Shown: positions 27,443 to 37,201, counted from the first letter of the stretch. The stretch: DNA of 58,193 nt from Sphingomonadaceae bacterium (GCA_947451145.1 CANFXW010000022.1:1-58193); one strand, 5' to 3'. Notes: generated by a model from the letters alone, not told the origin. Program-made: numbers and translations.

Positions 27443-29074
27443 ATGGATACCAACATTTCACGCCGCGGCCTGATCGGGGCCGGGGCTGCAGTGGCCCTGC
27501 TGCCGAGCCGCCTGCTCGCCGATAGCCAGACCCCGACAGCGCCGGTCGAAACGTCGCTCGGCAAAGTGCGCGGGCTTCGTGAAGGTGCGGTCAGCGCATT
27601 CCGGGGTATTCCCTATGGCGCAGACACCAGCGGCGTGCGGCGCTTCATGCCGCCGGTCAGCCCCGAGGCTTGGGGTGGCGCGCGCGATTGCTTCACCTAT
27701 GGCCACCGCGCCCCGCAAGGCAGCACCGGGCCGGGGCGTATTCCCCCCGGTGCCGATCCCGTGCGGATTGCCGCGATCACCGGCGCCTTCAAGGAAGGCC
27801 AAGTCGCCAGCGGCAACGAGAGCGAGAACTGCCTGTTCCTCAACGTCTTCACCCCGGATGCCTCACCCGCCAAGAAACGTCCGGTGCTGTTCTGGCTGCA
27901 CGGCGGCGGCTTTGCCATCGGTTCGGCGAACGAGCCGGTCTATGAAGGCGGCGTGCTGGCGGCGCGTGGCGATGTCGTGGTGGTGACGATCAACCACCGG
28001 CTGGCCGCGCCGGGATATCTCTACCTCGGCGGCTTCGATCCCGCCTTTCGCCACTCGGGCACGGCGGGCCAGCTCGACCAGATCCTCGCGCTCGAATGGG
28101 TGCGCGACAACATTGCCCAGTTCGGCGGCGATCCCGGCAATGTCACCATCTTTGGCGAGAGCGGCGGCGGGGCCAAGGTTTCGACCCTGCTCGCCATGCC
28201 CGGCGCGCAGGGGCTGTTCAGCAAGGCGATCATCCAGAGCGGGCCGAGCCTGAAAGGGATCACGGTGGATGAGGCCACCCTGTTCGGCGAGCGGGTGCTG
28301 AAAGTGCTGGGCATCGATCCTGTCGATGTCCGCAAGCTCCAGCAATTGCCGCTCGATGTGGTGATGAAGGCGGCGGAAACTGCGCAGGGACAGATCGGCA
28401 TGGGCACCCGCGTGCTTGCACCGGTAGTGGATGGGGTAGACCTGCCTGCGGGGCCATTTGATCCCGCAGCCCCCGAAACCGCGCGCGGTGTTTCGCTGAT
28501 GATCGGCACCAACAAGGACGAGGCGACGCTGTTCTCGATCGGCGATCCCAAGTTCGGCGTGATGACCGAGGATGATGCCAAGGCACGCTTCAAGATGATG
28601 CTGCGCGATCGCGGCGAGAAAGCCTTTGCCTTCTACCGCGCCCAGCGCCCCAAGGAGGGGCCGACATGGCTCGCCACCTCGATGATGACCGAGAGCGGCA
28701 CATGGATCAATTCGATCCGCCTCGCCGAGCGCAAGGCGGCACAAGGGGCTGGCGCGGTCTATATGTACCGGCTCGACTACGAGACGCCGATCTTTGGCGG
28801 CATCCTGCGCTCGCCGCACGGGCTCGATACGCCGATGGTTTTCGGCCATGCGAAGGAATTTGCCCGGATGCTGGGGACAGGGCCGGTGCCTGAAAAGATC
28901 TCCGGCCAGATGATGGACGCATGGATCGCCTTCGCCCGCAGCGGCAATCCTTCGACCAAGGGGCTACCATGGCCCGCCTATTCGGCTGACACGCGCAGCA
29001 CGATGATCTTTGCTGCCAAGAGCGGGGCCAAGGCCGATCCGGACAAGGCGTTCCGCGAGTTCTGGGCGGGGTAA
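27443..29074 (+). CDS. Exported type B carboxylesterase
   Basis: The 543-residue product is an alpha/beta hydrolase of the carboxylesterase/lipase type B family. Catalytic elements are visible: the oxyanion hole HGGGFAIGS, nucleophile serine in FGESGGGAKV, the acidic residue in GTNKDEATLF and a histidine in SPHGLDTPMVFGH. A twin-arginine-like signal (SRRGLIGAGAAVALLPSRLLA) suggests folded export. The ATG at 27443 has GGGAGAG upstream. It marks the left edge of the catabolic half and could release acids or alcohols from plant esters, but substrate is not visible in sequence. It converges on the SnoaL gene. Confidence 0.87.
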   Translation: MDTNISRRGLIGAGAAVALLPSRLLADSQTPTAPVETSLGKVRGLREGAVSAFRGIPYGADTSGVRRFMPPVSPEAWGGARDCFTYGHRAPQGSTGPGRIPPGADPVRIAAITGAFKEGQVASGNESENCLFLNVFTPDASPAKKRPVLFWLHGGGFAIGSANEPVYEGGVLAARGDVVVVTINHRLAAPGYLYLGGFDPAFRHSGTAGQLDQILALEWVRDNIAQFGGDPGNVTIFGESGGGAKVSTLLAMPGAQGLFSKAIIQSGPSLKGITVDEATLFGERVLKVLGIDPVDVRKLQQLPLDVVMKAAETAQGQIGMGTRVLAPVVDGVDLPAGPFDPAAPETARGVSLMIGTNKDEATLFSIGDPKFGVMTEDDAKARFKMMLRDRGEKAFAFYRAQRPKEGPTWLATSMMTESGTWINSIRLAERKAAQGAGAVYMYRLDYETPIFGGILRSPHGLDTPMVFGHAKEFARMLGTGPVPEKISGQMMDAWIAFARSGNPSTKGLPWPAYSADTRSTMIFAAKSGAKADPDKAFREFWAG

Positions 29075-29079
29075 CGAGC

Positions 29080-29508
29080 TCAGTTACCCTTCGCCATCGC
29101 CTCGCTCAGTTCCAGCAGCAGCGGATAGATCGTCGCGTCGGCGTGGGCGGTGCAGAAATACTCGTCGAGCCGCGAGATCTTGCCGCCGGTGAAGGTGAAG
29201 ATGAAGACATACTGGTTGTGATAGGGCACGCCGTTGCTGAGCACGGCGTCACCATCCCACTCGACGACCACCACATTGCCTTCTGCTGTGACGCGATTGA
29301 ATTTCGGGTTGAACCCGCCCGGCAGGATCGCCTTGAAGGCATCGACCGTCGCCAGCATCGTCTCGCGGTTGCGTGTGCCGGATACTTTGCCAAAGCCATG
29401 GGTATGGGTCACCACATCTTCGGTCAGACAATCTTCCTGTCCGGCGGCATCGGCTTCGTTCATGGCTTTCAGGAATTGCAAGGCAACCCGCTTGTTGGCT
29501 TCGCTCAC
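29080..29508 (-). CDS. SnoaL-like / NTF2-fold protein
   Basis: A 142-residue protein of the nuclear transport factor 2-like (SnoaL-like polyketide cyclase) superfamily. It starts VSEANKRVALQFLKAMNEADAAGQEDCLTEDVVTHTHGFG and continues GGFNPKFNRVTAEGNVVVVEWDGDAVLSNGVPYHNQYVFIFTFTGGKISRLDEYFCTAHAD, the typical strand pattern ending in a GKI-x-x-x-x-EY motif. Members act as small isomerases, hydratases or binding proteins. The GTG at 29508 overlaps the sulfotransferase stop as GTGA, so it is translationally coupled to it. Confidence 0.8.
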   Translation of the reverse strand: MSEANKRVALQFLKAMNEADAAGQEDCLTEDVVTHTHGFGKVSGTRNRETMLATVDAFKAILPGGFNPKFNRVTAEGNVVVVEWDGDAVLSNGVPYHNQYVFIFTFTGGKISRLDEYFCTAHADATIYPLLLELSEAMAKGN

Positions 29509-30695
29509 CGCCCATTCTCCTCGAAATTGCGCTCCAGCCCCTCTGCCTCGCGCGGGATGGCAAAGCGCGTCCTGTAATCGCCAAACTGTTCGGCAATTTC
29601 GGCATCGCCCAACCCCCACTGCTCCAGCGTATAGTCGTTCCTGCCGCGTGCGTTCTTGGGGTTGTTCTGGTGCCAGAGGCCGACAGCCTCAGCCACATCT
29701 TCAGGCGTATCGATGCCAAGACCGGCATGGATCTTGCGCATTTCACCCACCGGATCGGCAACCAGCGCGTAGTAATCGACATGGACCACCCGCCCCCCAT
29801 GCGGCCCCGCATCGAAAGCCATGATCCGGTCAATATGCCGCTGGATAAAGTGCCGCATATCGCGCCCGACCTCGGCCGGATCGACCGGTTTTTCAGTGCG
29901 AATGCCGCGCAGGTTGAAGGTCATCTTGGCAATCGAGGCGAGCACCTGCACCGGATCGCGGTGAGTCATCACGAAGCGGGCATCGGGATAGACCTCCAGA
30001 ATAGCATCCATGGCGATCACATGGTTGGGATATTTGAGCGCCCAGGGCTTTGGCTCAAGCCCATGCTGCAACAGCTGCAACTGCCGCTTGTGCACGCGGT
30101 AAGTGGCGGCAAGATCGGCTTCGTCGAGCAGGTAATCAAAGTATTCGGGCACGCGGAACAGGTTGTGCAGCCCCGCCGCGCCATAGCTCTGCTGCAGGAA
30201 GGCGTGGCACTCGTCGCTGCCGTCCTGATCATAGAGATGCAGCGCTTCGAAGCCTTCAAAGGTCGGATGGCTCTTGCGCGATTCGGCCCATGCGGCGCGG
30301 CGGGTGGCGACCGTTTCGGGGAACAGCCCCGGCGGCGGATTGGGCATGGTGCTCTGCCATGTGCGGATCAGGCGAAAGCGCGGATCGCGGTCAAACAGGT
30401 ATTGGAAATAGGTCGTGCCCGATCGCGGCAGGCCCATCAGAAAGACCGGTGCGGTGACGGGTTCGGCAGCGATTTCAGGACGATCCTGCAGCCAGCGGAT
30501 GCCTTCCAACCGGCCCGTCTGCTCGCCCAGAAACATGCCGCGTGTCATGCCCAGCCCTGCCTCGGACAGCCCCCCGGTGCTCTCCAGCGAGGCGATCAGC
30601 CTTGCCAGATTGCCGCGTACAGCAGGTTCGGTGTCAGCAATGCCGACCTTGGCCTCGGCTTCGGCAATAATCCTGTCGGCATTGAGCTGTGACAT
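29505..30695 (-). CDS. Sulfotransferase family protein
   Basis: The 396-residue product is a PAPS-dependent sulfotransferase-like protein. The 5'-phosphosulfate loop is GLPRSGTTYFQYLF (about residues 88-101) and the 3'-phosphate region is FVMTHRDPVQVLASIAKMT. It resembles the large bacterial Sulfotransfer_3 group found in sphingomonads and actinobacteria, whose acceptors are mostly unknown. No signal peptide or membrane span is seen. It is followed by the SnoaL-like gene with overlap, hinting at shared work on a small organic molecule. The start is the ATG at 30695. Confidence 0.83.
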   Translation of the reverse strand: MSQLNADRIIAEAEAKVGIADTEPAVRGNLARLIASLESTGGLSEAGLGMTRGMFLGEQTGRLEGIRWLQDRPEIAAEPVTAPVFLMGLPRSGTTYFQYLFDRDPRFRLIRTWQSTMPNPPPGLFPETVATRRAAWAESRKSHPTFEGFEALHLYDQDGSDECHAFLQQSYGAAGLHNLFRVPEYFDYLLDEADLAATYRVHKRQLQLLQHGLEPKPWALKYPNHVIAMDAILEVYPDARFVMTHRDPVQVLASIAKMTFNLRGIRTEKPVDPAEVGRDMRHFIQRHIDRIMAFDAGPHGGRVVHVDYYALVADPVGEMRKIHAGLGIDTPEDVAEAVGLWHQNNPKNARGRNDYTLEQWGLGDAEIAEQFGDYRTRFAIPREAEGLERNFEENGR

Positions 30696-30787
30696 TGATC
30701 CCTCTTCCTGCGAAGGATCATTTCATCAAGCCGGGCAAAGGTCCAACACTGCCAGCGACACATCGCCGCAGCGGATCGTGCAGTGGG

Positions 30788-31762
30788 TTACAGGCCCTTT
30801 TGCTTCACCGTCCAGCCAGCAGCCTTGCACAGGGTGCAGCCTGGCCCGGTGAATGTCTGCTTCGCTGCAGCCTTGTGTTTGAGCTGCCAATCGAGCCAAT
30901 CGATCACATAGGGCGTGAAAATGCCGCCGCGCAGATCGCGGTAGTGCTCGCTGTGTCCGGTGCCGGCATGGAAGGCACGGATCGCGGGGCCGGTGGTAAA
31001 AGCCTCGAAATCAGCGTTGGCGTTCTTGTAGGCGACATCGCTTTCATCGCCGCTCATCCACAGCACCGGCATGTGGATGCGTTTAAGGCTGGCCTTTCTG
31101 GCATCGCCGGTTCCCGCCAGCGGCTTGGTGGTATCGGGAAAGCTGCCGCTGTTGAGCACCATCAGCGTCTTGACGCGCTTGTCCGCCGCCGCGCTGATCG
31201 CCTGAAGTCCGCCGCACGATTGACCGGCGACGGCAATGGCATTGGTATCGAGGCGGCCAAAATAGGGGCTGCCCTTGCGCGCATTTTCCTTCACCGCCCA
31301 ATCGATCGCATCACCCAGCTGATCGGCGTAGGAGCCGGGCAGGCGTTCGGCAGGCGGCAATGGATTGTTGGCATCGAGCGAAACTTTCCATTCGGCATTG
31401 CGCGGCCCCTTCGGACCGATAGCGACGATCACGTAACCGTTGCTGGCAATCTCCGTAAGGAAATAGCGGAAGCGGTTGCCGATATTGGTGCAGGCGCCAT
31501 TGCCCCAGGCGAGGATCGGCAACTTGCCCCGGGCGCTGGCCGCGGCAAGGTTCTTCGGGCGATAGATGGTGTGGGTCGGCAGGCTGGCGTCAGAGACCAT
31601 CTCGGCCTTGAACGGCCCTTGCCCGCCGGCATCAGCGGCGGCAGTGGCGGCAGCAACCTTGGCAGCGATTTCTGCAGGTGGCGCTTCTTCCGTGACCGGT
31701 TGTGCCGAGAGGCTTGAGCCGATTGCCGCAAGGAGTGCAAATTTCAGAAACCGGGTCTTCAT
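30788..31762 (-). CDS. Exported alpha/beta hydrolase
   Basis: The 324-residue product has a signal peptide (MKTRFLKFALLAAIGSSLSAQ) and an alpha/beta hydrolase domain. The oxyanion segment is LPILAWGNGACTNIGNRFRYFLTEIASNGYVIVAIGPKG and the nucleophile elbow is AVAGQSCGG; a later aspartate in WMSGDESDV and histidine in GTGHSEHY could complete the triad. The C-terminal tail has two cysteines (CTLCKAAGW). Similar proteins are annotated as dienelactone-hydrolase-like or chlorophyllase-like. It lies upstream in the direction of the sulfotransferase gene with a 92-bp gap and downstream of the quinate/shikimate dehydrogenase. Confidence 0.78.
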   Translation of the reverse strand: MKTRFLKFALLAAIGSSLSAQPVTEEAPPAEIAAKVAAATAAADAGGQGPFKAEMVSDASLPTHTIYRPKNLAAASARGKLPILAWGNGACTNIGNRFRYFLTEIASNGYVIVAIGPKGPRNAEWKVSLDANNPLPPAERLPGSYADQLGDAIDWAVKENARKGSPYFGRLDTNAIAVAGQSCGGLQAISAAADKRVKTLMVLNSGSFPDTTKPLAGTGDARKASLKRIHMPVLWMSGDESDVAYKNANADFEAFTTGPAIRAFHAGTGHSEHYRDLRGGIFTPYVIDWLDWQLKHKAAAKQTFTGPGCTLCKAAGWTVKQKGL

Positions 31763-31784
31763 CTTGGCTCTCCTCTATCGGTAT

Positions 31785-32693
31785 TCAGGCGGCGGCAGAT
31801 TTTGCCCCTTGTTCGGCCACGAAAGCGGCGAAGCTTGCTTCCATGCGCACGCGATCGGCTGCATGATCCGTGATAATCTCGAAGGCTTCGGCGGCCTGGT
31901 GGACCGCCATGCCGCCGCCGTGCAGGGTCTTGCAGCCTTTGCGCTGGGCTTCGGCGAGCAGGGCGGTTTCAAGCGGGAAGTAGACGACATCGGCCACCCA
32001 ATGGCGTGGCTCGATCGCGCTGGCGGGCAGAGGCAGTCCGGGAAATTTCGCCATGCCGACAGGGCTGGCGTTGACGATGCCATCGGCATCGGCCGCGCTG
32101 GTCTGGACATCGGATGAGACCGAGACCCGCTCCTCGCCAAAGCGCTGCGCCAGATGCTGACGCAGATCCTCGGCCTTGGCGCCATCGGTATCGGAAAGGA
32201 TAATCCGGCCAATGCCGAGATCGCCAAGCAGGGCATGGGCCGTAGCCGAACCTGCGCCGCCGCAACCGAGTTGAAGTGCGACATCGCGCCCTACATCGGG
32301 CAGCCCCTGACGAAAGCTCTCGGCGAAGCCTGAAACATCGGTGTTGAAACCGATCCGCTTGCCGTCGCGAAAGGCAATGGTGTTGACTGCGCCTATAGCC
32401 CTTGCGCCGTCGGAAAGTTCATCAAGCAGCGGGATCACAGCCTGCTTGAACGGGAATGTAATGTTGAGGCCGGAAAAGCCGACCCGCTGGGCCGCAGCAA
32501 GCGCTGCTTCAAGCTGGTCATCGCGCCAGCCGCGGTCAGTAAAATCGAACAGGGCGTAAACCAGATGCAGGCCGAGCGCATTGGCCTCACACTCGTGCAT
32601 CCACGGCGAGCGGCTTTCGAGAATGCCGCGTCCGACCAGGCCTGAAAGGATCCGCCCCCTGCCAATTCCAATCGGGGATGAACCTGATTTCAC
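31785..32693 (-). CDS. Quinate/shikimate dehydrogenase-type protein (AroE family)
   Basis: The 302-residue product is a shikimate dehydrogenase family member. The substrate site is visible as SRSPWMH (S29-H33), NITFPFKQ with the catalytic lysine, and GFNTDVSGFAES with the aspartate. The nucleotide site is LGCGGAGSATAHAL followed by LSDTDGAKAEDL; the aspartate at the end of the second strand favours NAD over NADP, as in catabolic quinate/shikimate dehydrogenases such as QsuD (inference from family knowledge). It starts with GTG at 32693. Its position among a dehydroquinase, a quinoprotein and transporters supports a catabolic role over aromatic biosynthesis. Confidence 0.82.
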   Translation of the reverse strand: MKSGSSPIGIGRGRILSGLVGRGILESRSPWMHECEANALGLHLVYALFDFTDRGWRDDQLEAALAAAQRVGFSGLNITFPFKQAVIPLLDELSDGARAIGAVNTIAFRDGKRIGFNTDVSGFAESFRQGLPDVGRDVALQLGCGGAGSATAHALLGDLGIGRIILSDTDGAKAEDLRQHLAQRFGEERVSVSSDVQTSAADADGIVNASPVGMAKFPGLPLPASAIEPRHWVADVVYFPLETALLAEAQRKGCKTLHGGGMAVHQAAEAFEIITDHAADRVRMEASFAAFVAEQGAKSAAA

Positions 32694-32721
32694 GTGTCTG
32701 CCTTGCTTTTCAGGAAAAGGC

Positions 32722-32761
32722 GCAGCCCTGTTCCGGACAAGCTGGTCCGGAACAGGGCTGC
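32722..32761 (-). terminator. Strong hairpin terminator after the TonB-dependent receptor
   Basis: A perfect 17-bp inverted repeat, GCAGCCCTGTTCCGGAC (32722-32738) and its complement at 32745-32761, encloses a 6-nt loop. Read on the minus strand it is followed by GCCTTTTCC, a short T tract, so it should end the receptor transcript before the dehydrogenase gene. Confidence 0.85.
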
Positions 32762-32768
32762 AGTATCG

Positions 32769-35700
32769 TTAGAACTTGGTCCGAACGCCAACCGTGACCA
32801 CGCGGCCGATCGGGTTGGCATTGGTTCCGTCAAAGCCGACTGCACCGTTCAGGGCATAGGCGTTTACGAACGGCGGTGCCGTGTCGAACAGGTTGCTGGC
32901 ATCGACATAGAGCTGTGCCGACTTCAGCGGACCCATGTCCTTGAACGTATAGGCAAGGTGGGTATCAACCGTGATGAAGCTCTTCACCGGATCGCCACCG
33001 CTTGAAGGCAGGCCGTTCACCAATACGCGCGGGTTGACCGGAGTGGCACCATAGAAGGTGTAACCGCCGGTGTGGTTGGCGAAGATATCCAGAGCAATCG
33101 GGCCCTTTTCCCAGCCGAAGCTGTAACGGCCTTCGTACTTCAGTGACGGGAAGGTCAGGTTGTAACCGGCATAGCCCAGTGCAGAGAAGACCGTGCCGCC
33201 AGCCCCGGCTGCGCCGAAGTACTGGTCGAACTTGGTCTTGCGGCTGAAGCCGATACCGAAGTTGAAGTTACCCATCTCGGCCGTTTCCAGCTTGTACGAA
33301 GCGGCAACGTCAATGCCCGAGACATTGAGGTTGAGCACGTTCTGCTGCTGGTTCGAGTAGATGAAGTAGATCGGGTTGACCGTACCGCTGACGCTGGTGC
33401 CTGCGCCACCGCCAACAACGCCGGTCTGCGGCAAGGTTGCCGTGGCTGCGGCAATCTGGGCTGCCGTAGCGCCGGTGGGATAGACGGTGAGGAACTGCGA
33501 CAGTGCCGACGAGCTGGTGATCAGCGACAGGGCCGGAGCCGTGACGCCACCGGTCAGCTTGTTGTTCCAATAGGTGACCGAAATCCGCAGGCCATGCAGC
33601 GATGGCGGAGCGATATCGAGACCGATCGACCAGGCCGTGCCCTTCTGCGGAACCAGAGCGCCGTTGCCGCCGTTGATCTGGATGCCGAAGTTGGAACCGT
33701 TGATCGTGCACGAGGTTGCGGTGGAAACGCAGCCCGCGCCGGCTGCACTCGCTGCAGTCGGGAAGATCGAGTAGGGCAGGGTAACGTTGCCCGAGGTGGT
33801 GAAGCTCGATTCACCCGTGCGGCCCACTGCGTTCGAACCGATCGAGGTCAGCGCAGGAGCAACGAAGCTCTTGGCCCAGTTGCCGCGGATACGGACGCCT
33901 TCGACAACTTCCCAGTTGGCAGCGATCTTCGGATTGGTCGTGCTGCCAACGTCGCTATAGCTGTCGGTGCGGCCCGAAAGGTTGAGGTCCAGCTTGTAGA
34001 TACCGGGGATGTTCTGCTCCGGTCCGACCAGCGGCAGGTAAAGTTCGGCATAGCCCGACTTCACGTTGCGGCCATAGTGCAGCACATAAGCCAGCGAGTT
34101 GAACGAGGCGGCGCCCAGACCGTTAGGCTGAACCGTGTTCTGCTCCAGCGAATACTTCGAATATTCGCCGCCGATAGCGATCTTGGCCTTGCCGCCGGGC
34201 AGTTCGAACAGCTCGCCGTCGATCTTGCCGTAAGCGTTGAACAGCGTCATGTCGCCGATCTGGTAGACCCGCGAGTCCGCGAGGCTGGCGAGCGTTGCTG
34301 CCGAAGTGCCGCCGCCGCCGAAGACGTCGATGGCATTGGCGGTGGTGAGCGTCTGGCTGACCGTGTTGGACACACCGTTGATAACGGCCGAAGCCTTGCC
34401 GTTCAGCGCCAGCTGGAAGCCGCTGGCGTTCAGGCGGTTGAGCGATTCAACCGACGACTGGTCACGGCTGAGCGATCCGCCCAGATTTACATGCCAGCCA
34501 TCGTTGATCGCATATTCGGCATCGAGACGGGCATAGAAGGTCTCGTCCTTGCCGACGATCTTGGCGCCCGGCCCCATCAGGGCATCGGCGTTGAAGTTGA
34601 CCGCAGCCGAAGTGATAGGAACATAGTTTGCAGCGGTGTTGGTGCCGCCAAGGCCAACCCAGCGCGCCAGTTCAGCCGCATTGAGCGCGTTGAATGCCGC
34701 GGTTGCAAACGGGTTGTTTGACTGTCCGGTGGGTGCGCCCGAAGCAAAGATCGTTCCGGTCGCGTTGCCGCGCGAAACACGCTGCGTGGTCTTGCGGTTT
34801 GAATAGACAATATCGCCAGTCAGCTTGAGCGAATCGCCGACTTCCTGCTGGACGCTGACCATCGCATTGTGGCGCACTTCCGACGGGACCAGGTCCCAGG
34901 CACTGTGGTATTCGCACTGGCCGTTCTGGTTGGCGACGGCAGTACCGGTTGCGGCCGGAACATAGCCGACACCATTTGCGCCGCCAGTGCCGTAAGGGGT
35001 GTAATAGGTGCGGCCACCGGTGGTGATCGATGCGCTGGGGCCACAGAAGTTGTCACGGAAGTTGAAACCGCCGCGCGAGACCAGATTGGGGTCCATGAAC
35101 GCGCGATCGCCTGCGCCCAGACGGTCACGGTTGGAATAGGCATAGCCGAAGATGACCGAGCCGGTGTCCCACTTCTTGCCTGCAACCAGACCGGCGTTGA
35201 TCGTGCCGTACTGCTTGCCAAAACCCTTTTGCAGATTGACTTCAAAGCCATCGAGATCGCGGCGGGTGATGAAGTTGATAACGCCGGCAACAGCGTCAGA
35301 ACCATAGACCGACGAGGCGCCGTCCGAGAGGACCTCAACGCGCTGCAGCATCATCGGCGGAACAATGTTCGGATCGGCGAGCACGTGGTTCGCGCCGCCA
35401 ACCGGCATGCGGTGACCGTTGAGCAGGATCAGCGTGGAGTTCGAAGCCGAAGCACCAAGGCTGTGGATGGTCGGAGCATTGGTGCCGGCGCCGTCAAACG
35501 AACCGAAGCCGCCCTGGCCGGGGCTGTTGAGACCGACAACGGCGGGAACCGACTTCAGAACCTGCTGGACGGTGTTGGCGCCCAGCTTGGCGATGTCATC
35601 CTTGCTGACCGTTACGAGGTTCGAACCAACCGGGGCGACGCCCTTGATGCTCGAGCCGGTAACGACGATTTCCTTGGTCGCGGCTGCATCATCGGCGGCC

Positions 35701-35804
35701 TGCCCGTCGGCAGCAGGCTTGTCCTGCGCAAAAGCGGCGGCGCTCCAGACGAGGCCGATGGCGACAAGCGACGAGTTCGCCGCGAAGCGGATCTTCGATT
35801 TCAT
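32769..35804 (-). CDS. TonB-dependent outer-membrane receptor
   Basis: The 1011-residue product is an outer-membrane active-transport receptor. It has a signal peptide (KSKIRFAANSSLVAIGLVWSAAAFAQ), a short N-terminal segment ending EIVVTGSSIKG, a plug domain (about residues 45-170, with NGHRMPVGG and RVEVLSDGASSVYGSDAVAGVINFITRRD) and a beta-barrel ending in the expected terminal phenylalanine (GVRTKF). The barrel belongs to the large sphingomonad group often linked to plant-derived or aromatic substrates. The start is the ATG at 35804 with GGGAGGGG upstream. A palindromic operator lies 61-82 bp before the start codon and matches two others near catabolic genes, so it is likely part of that regulon. 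Confidence 0.93.
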   Translation of the reverse strand: MKSKIRFAANSSLVAIGLVWSAAAFAQDKPAADGQAADDAAATKEIVVTGSSIKGVAPVGSNLVTVSKDDIAKLGANTVQQVLKSVPAVVGLNSPGQGGFGSFDGAGTNAPTIHSLGASASNSTLILLNGHRMPVGGANHVLADPNIVPPMMLQRVEVLSDGASSVYGSDAVAGVINFITRRDLDGFEVNLQKGFGKQYGTINAGLVAGKKWDTGSVIFGYAYSNRDRLGAGDRAFMDPNLVSRGGFNFRDNFCGPSASITTGGRTYYTPYGTGGANGVGYVPAATGTAVANQNGQCEYHSAWDLVPSEVRHNAMVSVQQEVGDSLKLTGDIVYSNRKTTQRVSRGNATGTIFASGAPTGQSNNPFATAAFNALNAAELARWVGLGGTNTAANYVPITSAAVNFNADALMGPGAKIVGKDETFYARLDAEYAINDGWHVNLGGSLSRDQSSVESLNRLNASGFQLALNGKASAVINGVSNTVSQTLTTANAIDVFGGGGTSAATLASLADSRVYQIGDMTLFNAYGKIDGELFELPGGKAKIAIGGEYSKYSLEQNTVQPNGLGAASFNSLAYVLHYGRNVKSGYAELYLPLVGPEQNIPGIYKLDLNLSGRTDSYSDVGSTTNPKIAANWEVVEGVRIRGNWAKSFVAPALTSIGSNAVGRTGESSFTTSGNVTLPYSIFPTAASAAGAGCVSTATSCTINGSNFGIQINGGNGALVPQKGTAWSIGLDIAPPSLHGLRISVTYWNNKLTGGVTAPALSLITSSSALSQFLTVYPTGATAAQIAAATATLPQTGVVGGGAGTSVSGTVNPIYFIYSNQQQNVLNLNVSGIDVAASYKLETAEMGNFNFGIGFSRKTKFDQYFGAAGAGGTVFSALGYAGYNLTFPSLKYEGRYSFGWEKGPIALDIFANHTGGYTFYGATPVNPRVLVNGLPSSGGDPVKSFITVDTHLAYTFKDMGPLKSAQLYVDASNLFDTAPPFVNAYALNGAVGFDGTNANPIGRVVTVGVRTKF

Positions 35805-35864
35805 TATTGGTCCCCTCCCGTGGGTAGATGACTGTGGGTGTTCCCTCACAGTTAACTGAACGGT

Positions 35865-35886
35865 ACATGTACCAACCGGTACATGT
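35865..35886. promoter_or_regulatory. Probable operator TGTAC-N6-GTACA, receptor promoter
   Basis: A perfect inverted repeat, ACATGTACC and GGTACATGT, is separated by four bases. The inner form is TGTAC-CAACCG-GTACA at 35868-35883. A second overlapping palindrome, GGTACATGTACC, is at 35862-35873. Matching sites lie at 37725-37740 and 42029-42044. Confidence 0.75.
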
Positions 35887-35920
35887 CAAGCCAGTTTCAT
35901 CGCCCTCAGATCCCGGGGGT

Positions 35921-37201
35921 CTATTTGATCACCACGCGCTCAACCGGACCGAGAACGAAGATATAGGCTGCCGCACCGATGACCCCGAGCGCCCCGATAT
36001 AGGCGAGCGCGCCATAGAAGCTGCCGGTCGCACCCACCACGAATCCGACCACCAGCGGAGTGATGATGCCTGCGAGGTTGGTGAAAAAGTTGAACAACCC
36101 GCCGGTCAGCCCCATCATTTCCTTAGGCGCAACGTCTGACAGCAGCGTCCAGCCGAGCCCGGCAAGGCCCTGCCCGAAGAAGGCTACAGACATTACCGCG
36201 ATGACGGCCTCGTTGCTTTGCAGGAAGTTGGCACTGATCATCGAGGCGCAGAGCAGCAGCCCGGTGATGATCGGCACCTTGCGGCCGATCGTGGGCGAAC
36301 CGGTGCGCCGAATCAGCCAGTCGGAGAAAATCCCGCCCAGCAGCACGCCCAGCGATGCCCCGAGGTAGGGCAGCGAGACCATGAAGCCTGCCTTGATGAA
36401 GGTCATGCCCCGCTCTTCAGCGAGGTAGCTCGGGAACCAGGTGAGGAAGAAAACCAGCGTCGAGTTGCTGCAGAACTGGCCGATCGATGCGCCGGCGATC
36501 TGCCGCGTGCTCACCAGCTTGCCCACCATCGCCCAGCTGAATGCGTTGCTGGCAGAGCCGGCGGTAAAGCCGCCTCCCGCTGCGATCAGATCCAGCTCTG
36601 CCTGATTCACCGTCTTGCTGTCCTGCGGATCGCGATAGATGCGGTGAAAAATGAAGGCGAAGACAATGCCGATGGCACCGACAACATAGAACAGCGAGCG
36701 CCAGCCATAGTGCGCCATGATCCAGCCAAGCACCGGGATCAGCATGCCAAGCCCGATATATTCGCCGACGGTATAGATGCCGGTCGCCTTGGCGCGCTCA
36801 TTCTGCGGGAACCAGGTGCTCAGCACACGGCTGTTGGCCGGGAAGCAGGGCGCTTCGGCAATGCCCAGCGCAAGGCGTGCGGAAACCAGTCCGGCAACGC
36901 TGGTCATCAGGCCGTGCACCGCCGTCGCCAGCGACCAGAGGCCGAGCGACAGGGCATAGGTCAGCCGGGTGCCCAGCTTGTCGATGACATAGCCGCCGGG
37001 AATCTGCGCTAGCGCATAGGTCCACGAAAAGGCCGAGAAGATCAGCCCCATCACCTCGGGCGAAATGTGCAGGTCCTTGACCAGCTCTGGCTTGGCAACG
37101 CCCATCACCGAACGGTCGAGGTAATTGATCAGCGTCGCGACAGAGATCAGCGCCAGCACGGCCAGCCGGGAACGGCTGGGCTTCATCACCGCCCCGCTCA
37201 T
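35921..37201 (-). CDS. MFS transporter, anion:cation symporter type
   Basis: The 426-residue carrier has twelve predicted membrane helices and the ACS-family marks: ATLINYLDRSVMGVAKPELVKDL near the N-terminus and RLALGIAEAPCFPANSRVLSTWFPQNERAKATG in the loop 4-5 region. These symporters move organic acids such as hexuronates, glucarate, phthalate or quinate. Its ATG overlaps the aroQ stop (ATGA at 37198-37201), so the two are co-translated, which suggests a substrate converted through dehydroquinate. A second Met at 37186 (MKPSRSR) is possible. Confidence 0.87.
   Translation of the reverse strand: MSGAVMKPSRSRLAVLALISVATLINYLDRSVMGVAKPELVKDLHISPEVMGLIFSAFSWTYALAQIPGGYVIDKLGTRLTYALSLGLWSLATAVHGLMTSVAGLVSARLALGIAEAPCFPANSRVLSTWFPQNERAKATGIYTVGEYIGLGMLIPVLGWIMAHYGWRSLFYVVGAIGIVFAFIFHRIYRDPQDSKTVNQAELDLIAAGGGFTAGSASNAFSWAMVGKLVSTRQIAGASIGQFCSNSTLVFFLTWFPSYLAEERGMTFIKAGFMVSLPYLGASLGVLLGGIFSDWLIRRTGSPTIGRKVPIITGLLLCASMISANFLQSNEAVIAVMSVAFFGQGLAGLGWTLLSDVAPKEMMGLTGGLFNFFTNLAGIITPLVVGFVVGATGSFYGALAYIGALGVIGAAAYIFVLGPVERVVIK

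Noticed and set aside
33594..35831. Two plus-strand open frames (375 and 320 codons) opposite the TonB-dependent receptor
   Set aside because: Composition is rich in Arg, Gly, Asp and Val with no domain pattern; the receptor on the minus strand accounts for the region fully.
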